From Albula goreensis (lineage: Eukaryota > Chordata > Actinopteri > Albuliformes > Albulidae), in NCBI GenBank assembly GCA_022829145.1, contig CM040746.1:885731-949730 (forward strand): DNA of 64,000 bases. Reading direction: 5' to 3'. Below are positions 58,995-64,000 of the stretch, one piece after another. Every line of letters begins with the position of its first letter. The first letter of the stretch is position 1. The position numbers were made by a program, and so were the translations under genes. Below the pieces are notes generated by a model. The model did no database searches. It saw nothing but the letters and a program-made list of their open reading frames with translations, and was not told where the DNA came from.

Positions 58995-61437
58995 GTATGA
59001 TAACAGATCTGGAATGGAAATGAGATTCATACGCCAACACTCTTGGACTGAAAACTGTTTTTATTTATTTTTTTATTGTAGACTTTATTTTTTATTTTAT
59101 TTTAGCTGTCTCTGATTCTATAATCCTCAAGATATTGTCCCCCTTTACTAGTTATTCATCTTGAGCCTCTAACCATTGCAGTTCGTCAGGCAACCAGCAG
59201 CCAAAGCTCAAAGATCGGGATGCTCTGAGTGTGAAATTCATTTCATAACTTTGCTTTAGACTCCTCATTATCTGAACATGTTATGATAATATTGATAAAT
59301 GTACACCATTTTGCAATGAGAATATTAATTGAGTTTAAAAATGAAATCATTATTCTACTTTAATAACGGTGAATTTTCATTCATTCATCATGTGAGTATT
59401 TCCACTCTTACAGATGACAGCGCAGCTCATTTTCGGGCTTCTCAAAACCCAACCACCTGTGGGTCCTTTCATCACATCCATAATGGACACATCACTGTCC
59501 ACAGCCTCCAAGGAGGAAAGAGTCACACTGCTACTGAAAAAAAAATGCTTAGACACCGCTGTTATACAGAATGACTGACCAGTCTCCTCTCTCTCTCTCT
59601 AAAACCCTGGAATGTGCCCTATCTAGCCAGCACTTTCTCTTTCCCTATCAGAACATCCTTCTTGACCATTTCCCTCCCTTGTTTTAGGGTGTCTCTCTCT
59701 ACGGAGATTGCCCTCCTCCCCATCACTGATGCACTTCAGTCCGCAAGAGCATCCCCTTCACCCCCCCACCTTCAGTTCTTATCCTACCGGACCTTTCTGC
59801 AGCTTTCAATACTGTTGGCCATTCGCTCCCTCTTTCCACCTTGACCACACTTGGTACCTCTGGCACAGGTCTTCAGAAGATGAAGTTCTGCATCTCTGGC
59901 CGATCCTTAAGGTTTTCTTGCCATGGTTGATTGTCTTGCACCCAGGATATACCCACAGGTGTCCCTCGAACTTCTGTATTTGGCTCCCTTCTTCTCTCTC
60001 TTTACATGCAATCTCTTGGGTCAGTCAGCTCATCCCCTAGCTTCTCCTACCACCTTTTCTCTCTTTTCCCACCATCTGATACGCTGGTTTCATGTCATGA
60101 CTCAAAGTGAATTAAAGACATCATATAAGCTAGATGGTGAAACATCTAGGTAAGACTGAGGTTCTCTATATTCCTCCTAAGTCCTCTCTGCTCTCCTTCA
60201 ACCTCCAATCTTGAGGTTGAAGGAGAGGATTATGGGAAACCCTAGGTTGACAAATTTTCCTTCTCTACCCATGTAGTGGCTGTGAGTCAGGCAAGAAGAT
60301 TATTTCTGTACAACATCTGAAGATTCCATTCCCACCTCGTCACATGTGCTAAGCAGCTCTTGGTCCAAGATTCAGTTCAAAACCTTGGTGATACGTTACA
60401 GTGAACAGAACAGCTCGATGATACCTCCAGTCAATTTTTAAACACTACACTCCAGCCGGGTCTGTCTGGTCGGCTAATAAAAACAGCTTACTGTCCCCTT
60501 CCGGCATAGTTGCACTTTTCTTTGCGTTTCTTTGCTCTGGCCCAATTGGCAGAATGCTCTCCTTTCTGATGTCAGGACAGCCGAATTGTTGACTGTCTAC
60601 TGATTCAGACTGAGGACCCAACTCTTCAGCCTGCACCTAAATCCCATTTGAGAACCATGGTTGTGAGTTTTTGGTATATTTTATTCAACGTACTCGTGGT
60701 ATTTATGGGTTGCGTTTTATCTTGCACTGTTGCTTAGGTGCATGCTGGTCTAGAAACATGCTCTCGGTTTCAGTGCCTGCCAAATAAATGTCATTTAAAA
60801 TTACTCAAACGATGGCCTAATTGAGGAGAACTGGTTATATCTGATAACTCTGCGTATTTCGTGAATTAATCAATTATTTTTATTTAAAATGATACGAAAT
60901 AGGTAAAATAATCCGGTTAAAACAGAAGAAAACCTGAGACATCATAAACTGAACCGTGGCTCAGAAACGGAAGTTTGAACCAAGCCATGGATTTGGGGAA
61001 CTGTCAGACTTCTAATAAACACACACAGACACACGCCCACACAGTGTTATACATAAGTACACCGTTAAAGGGGAATATCCCTTCAGTCACACTTTGGCTC
61101 TGTAGCTTCCTTAGCTCTTCCTGAATGAGGCAGAATCCTTTTCTGTACACCCTGTCTTCTGAACTACCAGAATCTGGTTTTAGTAAAAGGCTTGAAAAAA
61201 ATATTACATACATATTTTCAAGTCGTGTGGAAGGGGCTCATATATGTCAGAGGTAGATCTTCCAGGGTGTTTCATGAAATGAACTATGGCGAATTGTACA
61301 TTGGGATGAGGTCCAAAAGGACCAGCATTTAGACATGGAGAACAGGAAGACACACCAGAGGCAAGGAAACATTTCCTTGGCAAGCTGAAGTGTTAGAAGG
61401 GCCAATGTGAAGTGCTGCTTTAAGTATACACTCACTT

Positions 61438-61473
<36 letters not shown>

Positions 61474-63468
61474 GGACAAATACACAGACAGACCCCTGAC
61501 CAGGTGTGTACCTTAATGTGCAGCCGCGCACGCCTCAGCAGGTTCAACGTGGTGTTTCTGACTGAGTCCGATGAGAGCGGCACCTGCTGCTTCAGCTGCT
61601 CCAGACACTGTCGCAGCTGCGCGCGCCTGGACACACATGTGGATGCGCATACAGTTACAAAGGTAATACCACTGCATTGCAGCAGCAAGATGCAGATATA
61701 TAAATATACTGTAAATACAGATTACTTTTAGCAGGACAGTGTTTGGTAGGAATAATAAAGGATATGAAATACCGAGGTATCTGTCAAATAAGAATCTGAG
61801 TATAGCTGCATCATGACAACAGCACCGATAATCTTGACAGTATATTTGTTCCATCCTGTATATACAGTGTATTTTGTGTAACTAACCTACACAGGTATAT
61901 CGCGTACAAAACCACATGCAAAACACACATTATTTAGGAACATTACCTGTGTTTTTCCAGTTCGTTATGGACTGATCTGTGAAAAAAAGGACAATTAATA
62001 AAACATACTTTGTGTTTGCCTCCATAAATTCCTACTGAGAACAGTACGTTTTTGTGACATGCTATTGTACCAACAAGTACCATTTCACAACTGCGATAAT
62101 GTTTTTGACAAAAGGTTGTGGGCTTTCGATAAAACTGTGACTACAAAACTGGTTTCAGGAGCCATTTCCTTAGCAGCTAGTACTCGTCTTTCTCTTGCGG
62201 TTATGCCAGAACTATATACGATTTACCAAACAGCTTCGTTTGAATCATTCATTTACACTACCCCATTGTACAGTCGCTCCGTACATTAATGTTTACAATA
62301 GGTGTTGTTCGACTGTTCCGGAAACAATATTCTATTTTAACGCATAGCGTTACAATGAGACAACAAAATAGTTTAGCACTTCTCAACAAATAATGTGTGT
62401 GTTTGCTACCAAGTCAACTGCACATTTACAGAGGAGTAACTACCAACATATAACAAATAGCAAGCTAACCCAGTTAACAAAAAATCACTCATATCCACGC
62501 CCCCACCCAGTTACACCGGTTATATAAGCTCACCTTGTGCTGTCGGCATCATTCTTCTTGCCTTTTTGTTTTCCCCTCTTATCGGAAGACCCTTTACTGT
62601 AGAAAGGGGGTACCGAGGCATAGCCGTGCTCCGCTTCTATACGACAAACCACAAACAATGCACGGGTCAAGTCTTTGTCCCCCGTTCACCCAGTACAGAC
62701 GGGTCCCGCTGCAACCCTTCCCATTTCTGACAGATCCCAGGCAAAGCGCAAAAATAACACCCCCAATCGCGACAAAATGCAACTATATTCTCTCCATAAC
62801 TATCGTGCTGCGCATGTTTCGTTGATGTTGCAGTTATATTACAGGCAGTTTCAACATTTGCGCTTATTTCGGGTAGATGTCCGCTTCAATGACAGTTCAG
62901 GTTTTGGCGCCACCTTCGTATTTGAAAACAGAACCCAACAATACATTACAAACTGCGCTTCACCCATGAAATGCATGATCAGAACAAACAGAAGAGTTTC
63001 GATGAAGCACCATTGACTTATTCGTGTATTTTCATTCATTCTGCGCTCGCTGCGCGTTTTCAAATCAGTGACGACTTGGCGCCTTTGTGTACATTGTGCT
63101 CAAATGTAGGTCAGTGAGTCAAACATAGCTATCGATGCTAGCGGGCAGGCTGCTAAAATTACACTGCCCATGCAATACGCCACCACCGATTTACACACCA
63201 GGCAAAAACTTGATTTAACATTTCCAATCATTGTTGCATGTACAAAAATCTACACTCATTCAAAGACGGTAAGCGAGGAAATTACAATTCTCTGAACAAT
63301 GTAACGTTGCGAAGAGCTGCAGACTGGCTGCTTGCTTATTTGTTTACCGAGAATTGACATTTAACTTTAACGTAAATCTCTTGCAACTTTGACAGTACCT
63401 CTTTCTCTTCTTTCCAAAAACTCGGCAGCTTGTAGCAGCACCTGGATGTTGCATCCATTGATCTCCAT
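57982..63468 (-). CDS. mxd3: MAX dimerization protein 3 (MAD3), bHLH-zipper repressor
   Basis: A nuclear MAX partner that binds CACGTG E-boxes and recruits SIN3-HDAC, opposing MYC; mammalian MXD3 acts in S-phase progenitors. Minus-strand exons are 63468-63399, 62636-62534, 61976-61947, 61626-61512, 58910-58748 and 58100-57982 (70, 103, 30, 115, 163 and 119 nt). Phases join exactly to give 199 residues (human 206). The SIN3-interaction helix is at 6-22 ('[16 protein letters not shown]'). A basic linker precedes the bHLH at about 58-108, with the E-box contact triad H61, E65 and R69. The zipper is about 109-139. An acidic tail with '[11 protein letters not shown]' and 'VDVES' follows, and the C-terminus '[11 protein letters not shown]' resembles the mammalian 'HSYSHGGGAWL'. 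The 30-nt exon 3 splits the basic region. '[11 protein letters not shown]' and the C-terminus identify MXD3 rather than MXD1, MXI1 or MXD4. Confidence 0.97.
58155..58187. repeat. (AAT)n microsatellite in mxd3 intron 5
   Basis: About 11 AAT units with one AAC interruption, within 60 bp of the exon 6 acceptor. Confidence 0.9.
58959..58991. repeat. (CA)n microsatellite in mxd3 intron 4
   Basis: About 16 CA units close to the exon 5 acceptor. On the transcribed strand this reads (TG)n near the branch-point region. Confidence 0.9.
59588..60800 (+). mobile_element. Degenerate L2-like LINE fragment (reverse transcriptase relic) in mxd3 intron 4
   Basis: In + frames with stops and shifts, the RT phrase '[13 protein letters not shown]' is readable from about 59789, the counterpart of 'DLSAAFDTVDHSLLL'. 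'[12 protein letters not shown]' is readable from about 59957, the counterpart of 'GVPQGSVLGPLL'. Downstream, 'KTEVLYIPP' near 60155 and a closing 'caaataaatgtcattt' at about 60780 agree with the order of an L2-clade ORF2 and its tail. The element lies antisense to mxd3 and is dead. Confidence 0.75.
61440..61472. repeat. (CT)n(CA)n compound microsatellite in mxd3 intron 4
   Basis: 'ctctctctctcacacacaca' continuing in CA, about 40 bp downstream (minus strand) of the exon 4 donor at 61511. Confidence 0.85.
62902..63083 (-). promoter_or_regulatory. mxd3: Two E2F-like sites in mxd3 intron 1
   Basis: TTTTGGCGCC at 62902-62911 contains a full TTTSGCGC-type match (TTTGGCGC). TTGGCGCC at 63076-63083 is a palindromic core. 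Both lie in the CpG-richer first intron close to the start. Mammalian Mad3 is reported to be E2F1-driven in S phase, so the placement is sensible; the binding itself is inference. Confidence 0.4.
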
Positions 63469-64000
63469 TTTTACTGAAATTAAGCGCAAAGTCAGTTTCA
63501 CCAACCTAGCTAGGTAGGATAGCTAATTCTACGGCAGCAGATCAGCCTGGTGAAAGCGATAGACTCTCTTGAGGAGGATGACGTCGAATTCATCACGCCC
63601 CTCGAAACGTTATGGTCACTCCCTGACTTTGCAACGTTGACTCTTTTAGCGACACACCCATTTGACACATTGTGTTTAAACCCCGGCCGAACAGAAGTGT
63701 CACATCCTAAACTTGCGACACAATCTCCACTTTTTGTGCCAGAGATAGGAAAATCGTTCTTACATTCAAATAACTATTTCATTTGCCCGTCTCTCCCTAC
63801 TGCATCAAAGTTTCTAACCCGGAAGTCCATGGCTCAACGCCCCCTGTCAGTGTTTTTCTTCTGAATGCTGTGAAACTTAAGTCTTAATTCACCTTGTCTG
63901 TTTTGGAACATAACGCTCATGTTGTCGTTTTTCCTTTCCACAAATGCATCAATCGCATCTTAAATACGCACACTCATAAATAGCCTAGTTTTATTTTTGG
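63469..64000 (-). promoter_or_regulatory. mxd3: mxd3 upstream region
   Basis: This sequence lies 5' of the mxd3 start. No TATA box is evident. An ETS-like 'acccggaagtccatgg' lies near 63818. The + strand open frame 63550-63864 begins at a non-ATG codon and has no recognisable domain, so it is not called. Transcription probably begins within 100 bp of 63468. Confidence 0.35.

Noticed and set aside
59614..60153. Open frames of 76-110 aa in mxd3 intron 4
   Set aside because: They belong to a degenerate L2-like reverse transcriptase relic and are interrupted by stops and frameshifts.
63550..63864. 104-aa plus-strand open frame upstream of mxd3
   Set aside because: It has a non-ATG start, no recognisable domain and no splice signals. 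It lies in the mxd3 promoter region.

Overview
This is vertebrate genomic DNA, most likely from a ray-finned (teleost-type) fish. The genes have GT-AG introns. The repeats are fish-like: a Tc1-like element, a mariner relic, tRNA-derived SINEs with the usual 3' tail ending near 'GGATAAAAG', an L2-like LINE relic, and many micro- and minisatellites. Only four protein-coding genes can be supported, so most of the open reading frames in the window are chance or repeat-driven.

Layout. (1) The left edge holds the first coding exon (832-1107, minus strand) of a RING/TRIM-type E3 ligase gene. It has a spliced 5' UTR and a promoter carrying a palindromic ETS site near 1821; the rest of the gene lies beyond the window. 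(2) From about 2 to 39 kb there is a gene-poor stretch. It holds TG-rich repeats split by a dead Tc1-like transposon (about 3317-4842), an internally deleted mariner (5171-5752), minisatellites with 27-, 46-, 33- and 32-bp units, a SINE, a TA-flanked MITE (22446-22778), a LINE-end-like repeat, and several non-repetitive AT-rich blocks that look like candidate conserved noncoding DNA. (3) At 39657-40931 (+) lies a two-exon neuropeptide Y receptor of the Y2 group, probably Y7 (npy7r). (4) At 46739-47072 is a second copy of the MITE in inverted orientation. (5) prelid1 (+) has its noncoding first exon near 47.8 kb and its CDS at 50253-52472. (6) mxd3 (-) has its CDS at 57982-63468 in six exons, and converges tail-to-tail on prelid1.

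From general knowledge, PRELID1 and MXD3 are also tail-to-tail neighbours on human chromosome 5q35. The Y7 receptor has been assigned to the paralogon containing human 5q. The gene order therefore supports reading the receptor as Y7 rather than Y2. The genes do not form a functional pathway: they are a membrane receptor, a mitochondrial lipid-transfer protein, a nuclear repressor and a ubiquitin ligase that share a syntenic block. I found no previously undescribed gene system. The most unusual local observation is a 40-bp tandem repeat in prelid1 intron 2 that duplicates the functional 3' splice site and the start of exon 3, creating an in-frame decoy acceptor.
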